Source: Symbiodinium kawagutii
Taxonomy: Eukaryota; Sar; Dinophyceae; Suessiales; Symbiodiniaceae
NCBI GenBank assembly: GCA_009767595.1
Contig: VSDK01015817.1
Coordinates: 75,909 to 139,908 of the forward strand
Length of the DNA stretch: 64,000 nucleotides
Direction of reading: 5' to 3'
The translations under genes were made by a program, and so were the position numbers. The notes beneath the pieces were generated by a model. The model saw nothing but the letters and a program-made list of their open reading frames with translations, searched no databases and had not been told where the DNA came from. Positions within the stretch are counted from its first letter, which is position 1. Every line of letters begins with the position of its first letter. Positions 33,821 to 45,574 of this stretch are shown piece by piece.

Positions 33821-34956
33821 ATATCAAGCTTTATGGACAGCTGCACCTCTTTTTGTGTCCTATAATCAGAATGATTTGAAAATCAATACCAGTATCACTA
33901 TTAAAGTAGTCACCACTATGTTTAGTGATCGGTATCTTTCAGAACAGTTTGGAATTCCCTACAGATATCACTGATATCACTCGTATAAAGTGATGAGTTA
34001 GCAGGGAGTATATAGTCGTGTTCCTTTGATGTGACTTGCATCCGCAGACTTTCGCAGTGTGTTGTGCATCACTAATGCACGTTACAATCTCCTGGAACCA
34101 ACCGACGACTGTGCCAGGTGTAAGTACCAGTGATTCGGGTTGCAACCTGTGAGTTGCAAGAGATCCTGTAGTCAGAGATGGCCTTTGAACACGATCAGCA
34201 CCATTGGTATCTCATGGTGTCACTGGTATGGTGCTCGCATATGATTTGTGAAAGTCCAAATGCCAAACTATCTACGGAGATCTAAGCTATTCTAAGTTTG
34301 AGTTTGACCTTTTCAACACACGCGATACGTTGATTTTTGAATTGCTACACCGCGCGTGATTTGCGCTGAGAAGATCACGCAGGCAGCCGATTCATTGCGG
34401 GTGCGCCGTAATTTTAGGTGCGCTTTGTCCAAGGAAGCCGATGCAGCATGACATATCTAAGATTATCATCAAGATGATACCACATTTTATAGATCATTTT
34501 GTCATACACCTGTGTATATACATAGTATGTATATAGATGTCCATACCTTTGCAACTAGACGTTTGCCAGTTTACAACATCCGGAAGTGGCCAGAAGATAA
34601 ACTGTTTGACTTGGACAGGGTTGATAATGGGGATGCATGGGTATGGTGTACACTTCGTATCAATCAATGATTCGTGATAAAAACAACATAACAAATAGTC
34701 AGCTGTGATAGTCCAGCAGTAGCAAGGGGTAGGCAACTATTCTGTACTTTCTGCAGAGAATCCGAAATCAGCACCCCCTCTTGTTGTCCGATACAGTATG
34801 TCAACAGCAAAACTAGATGTGGTTCCCAGAGCTCATAGGTACAAGAAATTCAAAGTAGAACCAACATTTGAACTTGTGACCCAAATCTCCCCGCATCCGA
34901 ACTCTAAAGCTTAGTTGAGGTGTTGATTCTTGCCGTTGGCCAATTACAAATCGAAG
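33821..34956. other. no convincing gene
   Basis: AT-rich with short open segments only. Around 33900-33990 several ATCACTGATATCAC-like words recur. A minus-strand open segment at 34494-34736 has no coding character. Confidence 0.45.
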
Positions 34957-35096
34957 CATTTCAACTTGGATGTTGGAAGAGCTTGGACGAAGCTATCCAT
35001 TGATTGTGGGACCCAGGAAGGCACTAGAGCCCCAACTTTTTCGGGCTCAAAATCTCAAAATTGAAGAGCCTTCCTTCTCTGCCGAAATGCCAACCG
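34957..35096 (+). CDS. exon candidate, unknown
   Basis: Frame reads ISTWMLEELGRSYPLIVGPR, then LEPQLFRAQNLKIEEPSF, to a GT donor at AACCG|GTGTAA. The frame stays open to 35197 without splicing. Charged, with a single good frame; one of the more convincing islands. Confidence 0.5.
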
Positions 35097-35493
35097 GTGT
35101 AATTCGATCAGTGCGCTGCACTGCGGATTGCATGCACTGCTTTCAGTCCAGGCTATGGATATGCTTTACACAGAATGTCATGATATACCCAACCTGAAAA
35201 TAAATTAATCTGGCACGAATTGTCACATTGAAGCCTGAAGAGGCTCTGAGGACACGTGTTTAGATGCTACTTTTCGATATTCAAGTTCGGGACTCATCCA
35301 CTGCCGTGGGTTTTGATTGAAACCATAGCGCCGAAAAGATCCCAAAAGTCACGTTACAGAGCGGAAGTTAAAAGGTGTCAGTTGAGGACTAGAGCAAAGT
35401 TCCATACCCTGCCAACTATGCTAGTCACACTCACTTTAGACTTTCTTAGCAATACATTTCTTGGCACCAAATGTAACTGCTTTTTTTTGGCAG

Positions 35494-35538
35494 CTGTGGT
35501 TTCAAGCCAAGCGATATACGGTCGCTATAGTTTGTGAG
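35494..35538 (+). CDS. short exon candidate
   Basis: A T8 tract and GGCAG acceptor, 15 phase-0 codons LWFQAKRYTVAIVCE, donor GAG|GTGTGT. Upstream, 35270-35381 (THPLPWVLIETIAPKRSQ) may be another exon. Confidence 0.4.
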
Positions 35539-36308
35539 GTGTGTGCACACCTCTCTCTCGGGGCCTTTTCAGCACACGGGCTTTCCAGTACGCCTCATCA
35601 GTCATGTAAGATGATGTATACGCGGAAAGGATTTCCAACTGGTTTCAATCAATTCCGAGTGCCAATGATGTGTTTTTTGCTTCAATACTATCAAAATTAC
35701 CTCATGCAATTGATTATCATAGCATTGGTTCTTGTAATGTTGTTGATCTTGTTTGGATTCCAAAGACATGGCATCAGTTGAAGACCGCCCAAAACGCTGA
35801 ATTTGTGCACAAGTGAAGAGCTACGAATCGTCGTTTAATGATCGAAAGTCTGTCTTGGGGAGTCAAGAGCCTTCGCTGCCACTTTGATGGCAACATATGG
35901 GCATTGAAACAAGGACAGTTTCCTACAACATATTGAAACATATTGAAACATTTTAATACATGTTAGTTACTTAAACATATTTGTCCATGAAAGTATATAT
36001 GCATATATATGCCCAGATTTAGAGCTGTCTATACTGTTGGGCAGTACTGCTGTGATTCCGCCAAGGCTTCTTTGCGTGTATTGTTCATATTATATACACT
36101 TTTATGTGCATAATACCTTTGCTTCCGGAAAGTGTTGAAACAACGTGTAGCAGTAATGCTACTAATTGACCAAGTACTCATTGCATAATACTACCAACAT
36201 TTGCCAACATTGTGGTATGGTATTTTGTCAATACTAGCACTAGCATTGTAAACTTGTCAGTTTTGCTGTTTTCGCAGACTTGTTGATGTTAAAAGGGCTT
36301 GACTCTAG

Positions 36309-36481
36309 GACGTTTGGCTACACAGCCGTTAATGATGCACCAGATCATCACGGGAGTCACTTGCGGCGGCGCAAACATTTCCCTGCCGTTTGCGTTTATG
36401 GGCACTTTCTTGAGTGTGTCGCACAAGAGAGATTTCTTTTCCACACACTGTGTTTTGTCGTGCTATTCACCGGCAAATTAA
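36309..36481 (+). CDS. last-exon candidate, membrane-like
   Basis: After GACTCTAG the frame reads RLATQPLMMHQIITGVTCGG then ANISLPFAFMGTFLSV and a basic stretch, ending TAA. The hydrophobic run is compatible with a membrane segment. A second frame is open in parallel. Confidence 0.4.
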
Positions 36482-37197
36482 GGATTAGCTATTAATAAAC
36501 CACAATCAACCAACATCGTTGCTTCTGCGCAATTGTCGGCGTTGCGCGATCCTTTTTCACTTCATAGGCTGTACGGAATGGTCAAACCGCGCTGATCCTG
36601 TGATCTTGGCTGGCTTTGAGATGGTGTTCAGATGGGCTGGGTCATCACTTCTTCAGACTTCGTTGGTAGTGACTGAATAGAAGCAACGGTAGGAAAAATG
36701 CCAATGAAGGTCAATAATCTAATCAACAGATTACATTTGCAATCATTTGCATATTTACAATGTTATGTGACATCTATCCCCAAACATGGTTGCAGTTGTA
36801 AACATCCGAAGAGGTCGCTTTTTTTGTTGATCTGACTCCCCTGAAACTGGGGGTTTTCATGTGTTGGATGGCACGGCTCCACTTGAAAGCCATAGCTGCC
36901 GCAGACTTTTTGGCTCCCCAAAAAGATGCTGTGCTGTTTCCGTGTGACAGGTCATCTCGGGTCCTCGTTCCTTTGACGCAAGAGTTTGTCCCTTGGTTTC
37001 CTGGATCCTTCCATGGCCCCCAATGCGAACTTCATTAGTTGTTTCAACCGTTCCTTATTTGCATTTGTCCGCGTTTCCACTTTCAAATTCTGCCGTTCTT
37101 GCTGTTGATGTGATGGCAACTGGGGTGCTTTCCATCACTTGACACATCTAAAACCTGTAGAAATTTCAATGCTAGAAACCACATGTCAAGTTTACAG
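36482..37197. other. no convincing gene
   Basis: Mixed-composition sequence with only short open frames. Read as intron or spacer. Confidence 0.45.
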
Positions 37198-37276
37198 TCT
37201 TAGAAACTTCAAAGCTCAATCTGCACAGCTGGGAGCATTGTTTCACAGAATGGGGTCCGCTGCCTCTCTAAGAGAG
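37198..37276 (+). CDS. exon candidate, unknown
   Basis: Acceptor AGTTTACAG, frame LRNFKAQSAQLGALFHRMGS then AASLRE, donor GAGAG|GTCCGG. Downstream, TTTCAATnTnAACCAC words repeat three times (37330-37390). Confidence 0.45.
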
Positions 37277-37704
37277 GTCCGGTGCGTGTCGGCGGCAAAG
37301 TCATCAATTTGCAGCTTTCAAATGTTAATCACGGGTTGACTTTCAATCTGAACCACGTGTTGACTTTCAATGTTAACCACATGCTTACTTGGAGGTTTGC
37401 AATCAGTTTTGCATGTTGCAGCAGGGTGATTGAACAGTTTCAAAGTTTGCCCTAGGCACCTCTAGGCAGAGTTTGCGTGCAGAGGTGTGCACTGCTACTG
37501 GTATGATTTTGGATCATCGTTTGAGAATTTCACTCTCAAAACCAGAGTGGGTGGAATAACCTACAGCCCAGCTAAAGTTTGTGTGAAAGCCATGTAGGAG
37601 GTTCATTGCACCTACAGTACATATCGCTTGAATTCCCGATACCGTCCATGGATTAGAACATCAAGACTCTCAACAAATGTCGCCCGCCTGAAATTGGACA
37701 CCAG

Positions 37705-37758
37705 GATTCAGCATCGGTGCTATTTTCCGTTGAAGATGTGGAAGTAGCACGGCTTCAG
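37705..37758 (+). CDS. exon candidate, 18 codons
   Basis: Acceptor GGACACCAG, phase 0 at both ends, DSASVLFSVEDVEVARLQ, then CAG|GTGGGC. AG|G and AG|GT ends are textbook. The minus strand is also open over 37670-37867. Confidence 0.5.
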
Positions 37759-38320
37759 GTGGGCTGATTCTTTCATGCTTGCCGACAGGAGCCATGAAAA
37801 ATAACCCAGTTGATTTCTCTGTGAGGTACGCGTAGACTAAATATGTATGATGTAAATATGAAATCATATAGTTGGCTATACATGGAGTGAGTTGATGACA
37901 TTTTATTGTAGCATATTGTAACCCATTGTGTCAAGCGCGCTGTCGAATCAATAGGTGGATTTGCGCCGGCAGTTGTGTAGAGTGGCCAATATGGGTTTGT
38001 CACCGTAAATGGTGGTACCCCTTAACCAACCAATGATGATTATTTGTATATAAGAGTAAAATTGTCAGTTTTGGGGTTCTGGACAACCCCATTTGCAGTT
38101 GGACGAGTGTATGAAAGAAGTGGATTCATGTTCCAGCGGGGTTGGCCGCCCCAGGTAGGACCGCTGCTTATGGGAGCATACCACATATAGAACAGAAAAT
38201 AGGAAACTAAAGTAGGAAACCTATGGAAACCTTAGGCAGAATTTTGGCATTTTGGTTGCCGGAACCCAAAGCTGCGTACCATCCAACCCATGGTTTGCTC
38301 ACCACAAGCTCTAATTGCAG

Positions 38321-38646
38321 GGTTCCCCGGTTCAACACCAGCTGAAAACATCCCTTGCTACAAAAGATATGGAGGGCCAATGAATAGGGCACCATCCAGA
38401 AATGATCATTTCTTTATAGCAAGAAATCGACATGATCTCTCTGCAGTCGTAAGCAGTCCGCCTGAAGGAACACTACGTACAGAAGTTGGCACCTTAGAGT
38501 CAGACAGCCTGTTCCCTACATCCAGAAATATGCTGTTTACGGACACAATCATATGTTTCTGGTCGTGGAGTGTACCAGCTGGTTGTCAGTCGGGAGTTCG
38601 AAGAGGAGACATGATTTGTGGAAAGTCTGTAAACATGGGCCAATGA
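38321..38646 (+). CDS. last-exon candidate, about 108 codons
   Basis: Acceptor CTAATTGCAG, then a single long frame FPGSTPAENIPCYKRYGGPM through RNDHFFIARNRHDLSAVVSS to GKSVNMGQ and TGA. It is the longest cleanly bounded exon in the window and has balanced composition. No family recognised. Confidence 0.6.
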
Positions 38647-38846
38647 AAGGGTTTCAGATAGTGCTGTCCCTTTACGCGAACAAATCTGACATCATTTCTG
38701 GTCAACTCAGCATGCAGCAAGAGCAATACCGACAATGTTTGTGCTCATAAATGCTGGGGCGTCCAAATTTCTGGCTGGACAGCAGAATCCTTCAGGCTTC
38801 AGTCCATATTGCGTTCTGCTTGAGTTCACAATGAGCAAACCCTGAG

Positions 38847-38915
38847 GTTGAAGTACAACAAGGACAAGAGACCGTCCAAGATCTCGAACTGCAACCGCGA
38901 AAGAAACGTAAATGA
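38847..38915 (+). CDS. last-exon candidate with basic tail
   Basis: After CCCTGAG: VEVQQGQETVQDLELQPRKK then RK and TGA. PRKKRK resembles a monopartite nuclear localisation signal. The minus strand is open for 76 codons across the same region (38707-38937), so the strand is not certain. Confidence 0.35.
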   Translation, partial: VEVQQGQETVQDLELQPRKKRK

Positions 38916-39118
38916 AGATCATCCAAATGTCAATCAAACGTCCTCACTATGCTCGGCAGAGTTCTAGAACGTGCCTTTTGTGGGACATCCCTTTGGATGA
39001 TCTTCTAGAACTAGACCATCTAGAGTTTGGATGAATCGAATGTGTCATCCATAGTTGTGGACCAACCAAGTTCTAGAATGTCCAGTTCCGTTGGTCCATG
39101 GCGTGTTCCACGACATGT

Positions 39119-39244
39119 GGACGGCCTGGACTGCGTCAACCCATCAGCAGCGAGGAGCGACTTCGCTCCGCAGACTTTGAGGGTCAGATCATTGGCTACA
39201 AGGCTCGCCATGAAAGCACGGGTCGGTCCATTTGGGAGACCCCA
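39119..39244 (+). CDS. exon candidate, hydrophilic
   Basis: Frame reads QPISSEERLRSADFEGQIIG then YKARHESTGRSIWETP. Probable acceptor CATCAGCAG at 39150 and possible donor near 39221; outer limits are those of the coding-like frame. Two other frames are also open. Confidence 0.45.
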
Positions 39245-39372
39245 AAATGCCTGCTTTTCCTGCTACAAATGGTTGATAACTAGATGTTTTCTACTATAAA
39301 TATGGTTAATTATTAATAACTATAGATGATGTGAGGTACCCCCATTTTGAGAAACCACCATTTGGTTTCTTC
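39234..39372 (+). repeat. dispersed 'TTGAGAAACCACCAT' repeat, copy b
   Basis: Carries the CCCCAAAA, AAATGGTTGATAACTA and CCCCCATTTTGAGAAACC blocks in the common order, with an AT-rich insertion in the middle. Confidence 0.7.
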
Positions 39373-39550
39373 AAGTGATTCAAGTCGGTGTTTCACCCTA
39401 TGATCATATATGATCAGCCACAAGCATATTCAAGTCAGTGTTTCACTAAATATCATTTTATCAGCCTATACCAGCCTGTTTTGTTCACCAACGCCTAAGG
39501 ATTTTGTATCAGTGCCCTGATGCTTGCAGCATCTTGCAGCTCTGTTTCAG

Positions 39551-39616
39551 GCTGCAGCGCCGTTTGCACAGCCAATCATGAAGGCGCTGGGAAGACTTTG
39601 CCGAGCCACAGTCCAA
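39551..39616 (+). CDS. exon candidate, 22 codons
   Basis: Acceptor CTCTGTTTCAG, phase 0 at both ends: AAAPFAQPIMKALGRLCRAT then VQ, GT following. Ala-rich amphipathic helix. Confidence 0.45.
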
Positions 39617-40032
39617 GTGGTGGGTTTGTCAATGATTAGTCATCATTATCTACCACTACATTACCCATGAGGAACCTCCAAGTTTGCTTCTAGTCGTTTT
39701 GCTGGGTTGGTTGCTTAGCAGCTAGCATTGCTTGGAGGGTTGCTTGGTGGTAAAATGGGTCAATTTCTTGCTGAAGGATGCATTGACAGCACTTCTTGGC
39801 GTGCTGCGATCAGTTCTGCAAAAGTATCATGAATTGATCAGCAAGGTTCCAAGTGGGACTGTTCAAATTCGGGAAAACTGCCAACGGATGCCCAGGTGTT
39901 GAAGTGGAAATAGAACAACCAACATGATATGTGTGCTAAAAGGATGTCGCACACCAGAAGTTGGTGACACCTGCAAAGTGGCTGTAGTCTTAGTTTCTGC
40001 AGCAACAGCAGTGTTTGTCGCTGTCCCTTAGT

Positions 40033-40287
40033 TCATCTTGGCAACCCATTTGATCGCCCTGAGCATTTTTCACTGGGGAGATCAGGGAAACATTTGGGCA
40101 TGCCCACGGACTCTCCTCGGGTGTTGAATCTCTGCCCGCCAGGAGAAATTGGAAGGATTGAACTTCCTCGGAGATGTCCATTCCTCCTACTGCACCATGG
40201 CAGCGCGCTGTTGCACTCATCGTTGTAGTTGACATCCCTGCTGATCGGGCTGTCAAGACCCGCAGATACATTGACAGACATCGACAT
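40033..40287. CDS. coding segment, strand ambiguous
   Basis: Plus: HLGMPTDSPRVLNLCPPGEI then, in another frame, RAVALIVVVDIPADRAVK after CATGGCAG. Minus: two frames open for over 80 codons. GC-rich, so likely exonic on one strand. Confidence 0.3.
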
Positions 40288-40555
40288 AATATAACAATGA
40301 ACTTTTGCGCGTTATGTGCATGTGACACATGCATACTGATGTACAGCAATTTATTTGTATACTTATATACCATATATCCATGATATATCCGTTATATATA
40401 TATATATAGATGATTATTCGCAACTCCCAGCTTATCATATCTATATTAGCAGCATACATGGAGAGATAATGGAGAGATATACACACATAATTTAGATCTA
40501 TATCAAAGACATGGTTGATCAGAATGGCTACCCCCCAATGGTTTTCCTCGTGTAG

Positions 40556-40690
40556 GTTCGCTCCCCTGCCATGGGTCATGGGTCCCGTGCTTCCGGTGGC
40601 CTTTCAGGTTCTGATCAGCGCCGTTGCGAAGGCCACAGCGAGGCACGTACCGTGCACGGAGTGCAGGAGCATCTGCTGGTCCATGTTTAA
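40556..40690 (+). CDS. last-exon candidate, hydrophilic
   Basis: Acceptor CTCGTGTAG, 44 phase-0 codons VRSPAMGHGSRASGGLSGSD then QRRCEGHSEARTVHGVQE to TAA. A second acceptor (CTTTCAG at 40609) could start it later. Markedly GC-rich against the AT-rich flanks. Confidence 0.45.
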   Translation, partial: VRSPAMGHGSRASGGLSGSDQRRCEGHSEARTVHGVQEHLLVHV

Positions 40691-41034
40691 CAAGCATATG
40701 GACAATGAGACAAGCAGATGTTTAATATAAGACAAGCATATGGACAAGCTTTCCCTTGGGTTTCTTTATGGTTAATGATTAACAAGCAATGTATATATGT
40801 TTAAAAAATGGTTGGTAATCATATAATTGTTCTCATATAATGGTTATCACAATGGTTATCATATAACGTGTTTAACCCCTATATGCATATGGTGTTTTTT
40901 AGCATACAATCACTATAATGGCCAATGATTAACAATTATATGGTTGTTTACCCAATGAATAATCAATAAAGGTAAGTAGAGATGAAAATGTTAACATGTA
41001 ATATGACTAGCAATAGTGGTCGCCCTAGATAATG

Positions 41035-41130
41035 GGAACCCCAGAAATGGTTGGTTTATTACTGCAAATGGTTAAAAGGATTATTTAGGGAGACCCCTAT
41101 TTTGAGAAACCACCATATGGTGGTTTCCCG
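41035..41130 (+). repeat. dispersed 'TTGAGAAACCACCAT' repeat, copy c
   Basis: Full set of blocks: GGGAACCCC, ATGGTTGGTTTATTACTG, AAATGGTT and CCTATTTTGAGAAACCACC, ending in the palindrome CCACCATATGGTGG. Confidence 0.8.
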
Positions 41131-41219
41131 AGTAAGAATGCTTCCTGATATGTGATGATAACATACAATCACCACAATACTGGTTGAACAACTACTAGTT
41201 AGTAGTTTCTCAAGCCAGT

Positions 41220-41330
41220 TTGGGGACCTCAAAAATGGTGGGTTTATTACATATGTTATTACTATAAATGGTTGATAACCGGTATACGGTGAGGGTAGTC
41301 TTATTTCGAGAAACAGCAACATGGCTCGAA
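41220..41330 (+). repeat. dispersed 'TTGAGAAACCACCAT' repeat, copy d
   Basis: Adjacent to copy c in the same orientation; the final block is diverged (TTTCGAGAAACAGCAACAT). Confidence 0.75.
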
Positions 41331-41639
41331 ACACGGCTACTGCTGGCTGATAAACCATTGTTTACAACAGCAATGGCTAATGATGGTTAATGATGGCTAG
41401 TCCTGGTCAATATTTTTTAATGCAATGACCATGTCCCAAACTCTACATCCAGATCGCTTCACCATGAACAAACAAAGTGATAAGATATGAAGTTAATAGT
41501 GCTGGGGCTAATGACAGCTTATGATGGTGTTTGCTACTGGATATTGATTTTGGTGGACATCTTTCGGTAAATAACGGTGCTTTCGGTTGGAAACAAACAT
41601 GTGAAAACAACGGTAGTTGATCGCCGAGTGTGTTTGTGG

Positions 41640-41705
41640 GTATGTGTGCATGTGTGTGTGTGTGTGTGCTTGTGTGTGTGTGTGTGTGTGCGTGCGTATG
41701 TGCGT
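41640..41705. repeat. GT dinucleotide microsatellite
   Basis: Imperfect GT tract with C and A interruptions. Confidence 0.95.
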
Positions 41706-41873
41706 GCGTTGCATGTGTATATATGGAGACATCACTGGTCGTAGTTCACTCACGCTGCTGATTTATTCCCTGTGATATCATGACCTTGCATTCCAATTAT
41801 TGTTGATACCAGTTTTTTGAGGTTGTACAGGTTTTGTAGCGACCTGATGTTTTGCTACATTGCACACGTGCAG

Positions 41874-41917
41874 GACTGCTGCTTGCCTTGAAGTGGTTCG
41901 ATAATCATTCCTATTGG
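41874..41917 (+). CDS. short exon candidate
   Basis: Acceptor CACGTGCAG, frame LLLALKWFDNHSYW, GT follows. The frame continues open through a hydrophobic stretch (FVFFIVDVLIDLLLFVLS) to 42121, which could be a membrane segment if unspliced. Confidence 0.35.
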
Positions 41918-42060
41918 GTCAAGTTGCATCATGGTTTGAAATTTGTGTTTTTCATTGTCGATGTGTTGATTGATTTATTGCTTTTCGTTTTGTCTCAGGC
42001 ATGGTCTAGACTGTGCAGATGTTTGCCGCAACTAGTCACATTGCTACAATCCTGCTACAG

Positions 42061-42219
42061 AATCTTCCAGTGTGTGGAGTGCAAAACCGCAACAGCACTG
42101 GGCCCCTGGGTGGAGCCATAGCAATGGGGTACCACAGCCATGGCACGCCATGGCACCACGGCCAGGTCTATTTGGAAGAGCTGTCAGTGGGAGGGAACAT
42201 CACTGCCATGGCACCGTGA
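42061..42219 (+). CDS. last-exon candidate, Gly/His-rich
   Basis: Acceptor CCTGCTACAG, 52 phase-0 codons and TGA: NLPVCGVQNRNSTGPLGGAI then HSHGTPWHHGQVYLEELS. The CAATGG/CCATGG words echo a tract at 2262-2296. Confidence 0.5.
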   Translation, partial: NLPVCGVQNRNSTGPLGGAIAMGYHSHGTPWHHGQVYLEELSVGGNITAMAP

Positions 42220-42289
42220 CCTGGTTGATTTCAGCCGTGCCGCCGGCGGTCCCGGGATTTCCGTGGGTGGTTTTAGAATGGTGTGTGAC

Positions 42290-42915
42290 GATTAATGATA
42301 GTTAATGATGGTTGATAATGGCTATTAATGGTTAAGAATGTCTAGTAATGTGTAACAGTGGCTTAATATCGGCTCAATCGTGTACAGGATGAGTTAATCA
42401 CGATGAATAGTGGATAAACACTGGTTACCTGATGTTGGCTACCTGTGGCTGGTTGAGGGTCCTCGATCATGATTAAGAATGGTAAATTTTCATTCATGAT
42501 TCTTAGTAATGGTCAACAGCCAGTTGATATTGGTTCAGAATGATGGCCCAGATTCGTCAACTCGTGTTGCTTATTTATTGTCAGCTGAGGGTGCTGAACT
42601 ATGGTTAAGAGCAGCCAAAAATGATTGAGAATGGATTTGTAATGATTGACGGTGATGATGCATAGTGGTTGATTGATTAATGATGTTTACTTGCAGCTGG
42701 TTGGGGGTCATGAACCATGATTCGCAATGGCTAGTGATTGTTTGATAGTCGGTTACAGTATGCAATCGCTGCCTTTCAGGATGAGTGATTCTGATTCCTC
42801 AATGATGTTTACCTAGGCAGGTTGGGATCACTAGTCATGGTCAAGGGTCAAGGACCATGGTCAACAATGGCTAATAGTGATTCATGATGGGTTAAGAATC
42901 GTGAAAGCCGTTAAG
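42290..42915 (+). repeat. degenerate ATGGTTAATGATGG tract
   Basis: Many imperfect 9-14 base words of the type TTAATGATGGTTGATAATGG, all in one polarity. Similar tracts with the reverse polarity lie at 24.8, 48.6 and 62.9 kb. Probably intronic. Confidence 0.7.
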
Positions 42916-42980
42916 AAACCACCATGATGTTTGGGGACAAGTCACCAGCTATTGAGCGGGTACCATTGGTGGTTGTTTAG

Positions 42981-43041
42981 TAGTATGAATTCCATTGCAT
43001 GGCAATATTCCGAAGCCAAGGCGTCCTTGCTGTGGAACAAG
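42981..43041 (+). CDS. short exon candidate
   Basis: Acceptor TTGTTTAG, frame SMNSIAWQYSEAKASLLWNK, donor AAG|GTAGTA. Confidence 0.4.
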
Positions 43042-43324
43042 GTAGTAATTAGTTTCTGGACATACTGTTTTTGTTTTGCATTGTTTCACACCTTTGTTGG
43101 CTTTGAGCACGTAAGCACGTATTTTACTGCTCCATGAAAGCGAAGTGGTGCACTGAGGAAACTTGTAGGGCTCTTAAAGTAACTGTTCAATTTTTATCTC
43201 TTGATGTAGAAATGGTAGTCTCATTTGATGGCACTTGCCATACCCTAAGGAAATTCTTCCAGCAGGCAAATCTGAATTTCATTGTATTGAATACATGCAG
43301 GTGTATACATGTATATACATATAT

Positions 43325-43557
43325 GTATACAATTGTACATCCACACATCCATACATCCACACATCCACACATCCACACATCCATACATCCATACATCCAC
43401 ACATCCATATATCCATACATCCATACATCCACACATCCATACATCCATACATCCATACATCCATCCGTCCATCCATCCGTACGTACGTACGCACATACAT
43501 ACATACATACATACATACATACATACATACATACATACATACATACATACATACATA
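43325..43557. repeat. CATCCA / CATA compound microsatellite
   Basis: ACATCCATACATCC-type units passing into a pure CATA tract. All six frames are open for around 80-140 codons purely because of the repeat. Confidence 0.96.
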
Positions 43558-43781
43558 ATTAACTACTGAATGCACTTTTAATGGCATATGTGTATACATT
43601 TTCTCATACACAATTATAATATTTTATTTTACATATATATATATATATGTATATGTTTTTATATGTATGTTCTTTATTAAGTATGTTTTTCAATGTTTAT
43701 AAGTATTTTTTCATGCATTTACAAATATACAAATGTATATATATATATATATATATTTGAATGTATACACGAAATGTCAAG

Positions 43782-44097
43782 CTTGAAATTGGCAAATTGC
43801 TAGGGATTGCCACCGGTGGCGATGAGTCACCAAACTTGGGTGAACATCCCAAGTTAGCAGGGAGCCAGATCGTTGGGCGGCCCGCTGTAGGTTGGATAAG
43901 GCACACCTTGTTTGTGCTTCCACCCAAGGACATATTTGGTGCTCCTGTGCATGTTTGTGAAAGGGGGTGCAGGAGCACTTGAGGTGGTGAAGCTGTTCAT
44001 GTCCTGGGAAGATGTGGGTCAAGAGCTGTTGAAGCTCCGTAAACAGCTGGTGCTAGCTGCTGGCCATTTACCAAAGAGTACCAAAGATACTTTCTAA
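43782..44097 (+). CDS. coding segment with apparent frameshift
   Basis: After ATGTCAAG a frame reads LEIGKLLGIATGGDESPNLG then AGSQIVGRPAVGWIRHTLFV to about 43960. Coding-like text then continues in a different frame: ALEVVKLFMSWEDVGQELLK then LRKQLVLAAGHLPK, to TAA. The switch lies at a run of five Gs (43962-43967). It may be a real frameshift, a base-call error, or a tiny GT-AG intron of about 26 bases. Yet another frame (YQRYFLTEFRLNKNGLLL) follows at once to about 44165, as in a decaying gene. Confidence 0.5.
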
Positions 44098-44154
44098 CTG
44101 AGTTCCGGCTTAATAAAAACGGATTGCTGCTTCCAAACGAGGCCAAAACCCAAG

Positions 44155-44309
44155 TTGGAAGGAGTGTTTGATCTGTTTGATCATGGCTTTGTGTGCTGTT
44201 GCCATGATGCTCCTGGAAGATGGAAGCGTGGTATATTCCAAATATTTCCAAAGCATTCAAATAAGAGCTATGTTTTTCCAAGCTTTCATGCATTTTCATG
44301 TGCATCCAG
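44155..44309 (+). CDS. coding-like segment, frame unresolved
   Basis: Two plus frames are open (EGVFDLFDHGFVCCCHDAPG and MALCAVAMMLLEDGSVVYSK). It links the frameshifted segment before it to the exon after it, so all three may be one locus. Confidence 0.3.
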
Positions 44310-44444
44310 AGTCCTGTGGACAGTGATCGTGTTGATTGGCACATACGCGCCAGGGTGTACAACTGGCGGGAAAACAAGGTAATCAGCCAACTTCGGAGCA
44401 CTTCGGTGGTTTTGAGTGATGAAGATGGCAATCCAGAGGCGTGA
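44310..44444 (+). CDS. last-exon candidate, charged C-terminus
   Basis: Acceptor GTGCATCCAG with a long pyrimidine tract, 44 phase-0 codons and TGA: SPVDSDRVDWHIRARVYNWR then VVLSDEDGNPEA. No domain recognised, but composition and splice site are good. Confidence 0.55.
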   Translation, partial: SPVDSDRVDWHIRARVYNWRENKVISQLRSTSVVLSDEDGNPEA

Positions 44445-45110
44445 CTCCTGTCATGAGTTGACGGCAGTTGACTATGCGACCAACTTTAAAGCTGCTTAGC
44501 TATTAGGTTGACATGTATATAGATATGTTGCGTATCACATGTATTCATACGTATCATTCTGATCACATTTCTTCATATGCACCAATCATGTGAATATATT
44601 CATTTATTATGCAGTCAGGGCAGGTTTTTTAATGCAGGTTCAGAGGGCAGCTGAAGAAATTGCCTTTGGAAGTAGGAATTTGCTTGAGTCAAGAGGTTGA
44701 AGGCATTGAAACGAGATGAACACCGTTGAAAAGGGCAACAGTGATGCAGGTTTGCAAAGTCCGGCGCATGCAGACCTTGACGGAGGCGGGCCCTGCCGCA
44801 GGTCACCTTAAAGCAAAGAGCAAAACAAGGGGGATTACAAGCAAGCATGCAACTAGCGAACCAACCAATCAACGATGAAATAGTTCTACTTAGTTCGGCT
44901 ATTTTTAATACTGGTCATGATTCAAGATGGCCAATCATTCGTCATTAGCCAGCCACCAACAAAAAAACTAATCACCAACTTGTGTTAATGTATTTGCAGT
45001 ATGAATTAAAGCGAAAAAATCATAGGTCTTTGTCATGTGTTGCTTGTTGGTTTGTTGTTCCCACGTGTAGAACTACAGCCAGCCTAGCCAGTGACATCAA
45101 TACATTATAT
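44445..45110. other. no convincing gene
   Basis: Intron-like or intergenic sequence. A GC-richer patch at 44730-44810 has no clean frame. Confidence 0.45.
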
Positions 45111-45172
45111 TTACATATATATATATAGATTTATTTATACTTATATTTATATTTATATTTACTGTATTTACA

Positions 45173-45461
45173 CACAAACAAACAAACAAACAAACAAACA
45201 AACAAACAAACAAACAAACAAACAAACAAACATACATACATACATACATACATACATACATACATACATACATACATACATACATACATACATACATACA
45301 TACATACATACATACATANNNNNNNNNNNNNNNNNNNNNNNNNNNNNNNNNNNNNNNNNNNNNNNNNNNNNNNNNNNNNNNNNNNNNNNNNNNNNNNNNN
45401 NNATACATACATACATACATACATACATACATACATACATACATACATACATACATACATA
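45173..45461. repeat. CAAA then CATA microsatellite
   Basis: About 15 CAAA units (45173-45231) pass into CATA units, which continue on both sides of the N gap. Confidence 0.97.
45319..45402. other. assembly gap (84 Ns)
   Basis: Run of N inside the CATA tract. True length unknown. Confidence 1.
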
Positions 45462-45574
45462 CATACACACATATGTGTATATGTTTATTTATTTAATTTG
45501 TTTATATAATGTAATAATGTAGATACGCATCTTGACACATTGGCGTGAATTGACACTCGGCCTTTTTGTCATAG

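Noticed and set aside
43325..43557. Very long open frames on both strands
   Set aside because: They come entirely from CATA/CATCCA microsatellite periodicity and give low-complexity peptides.
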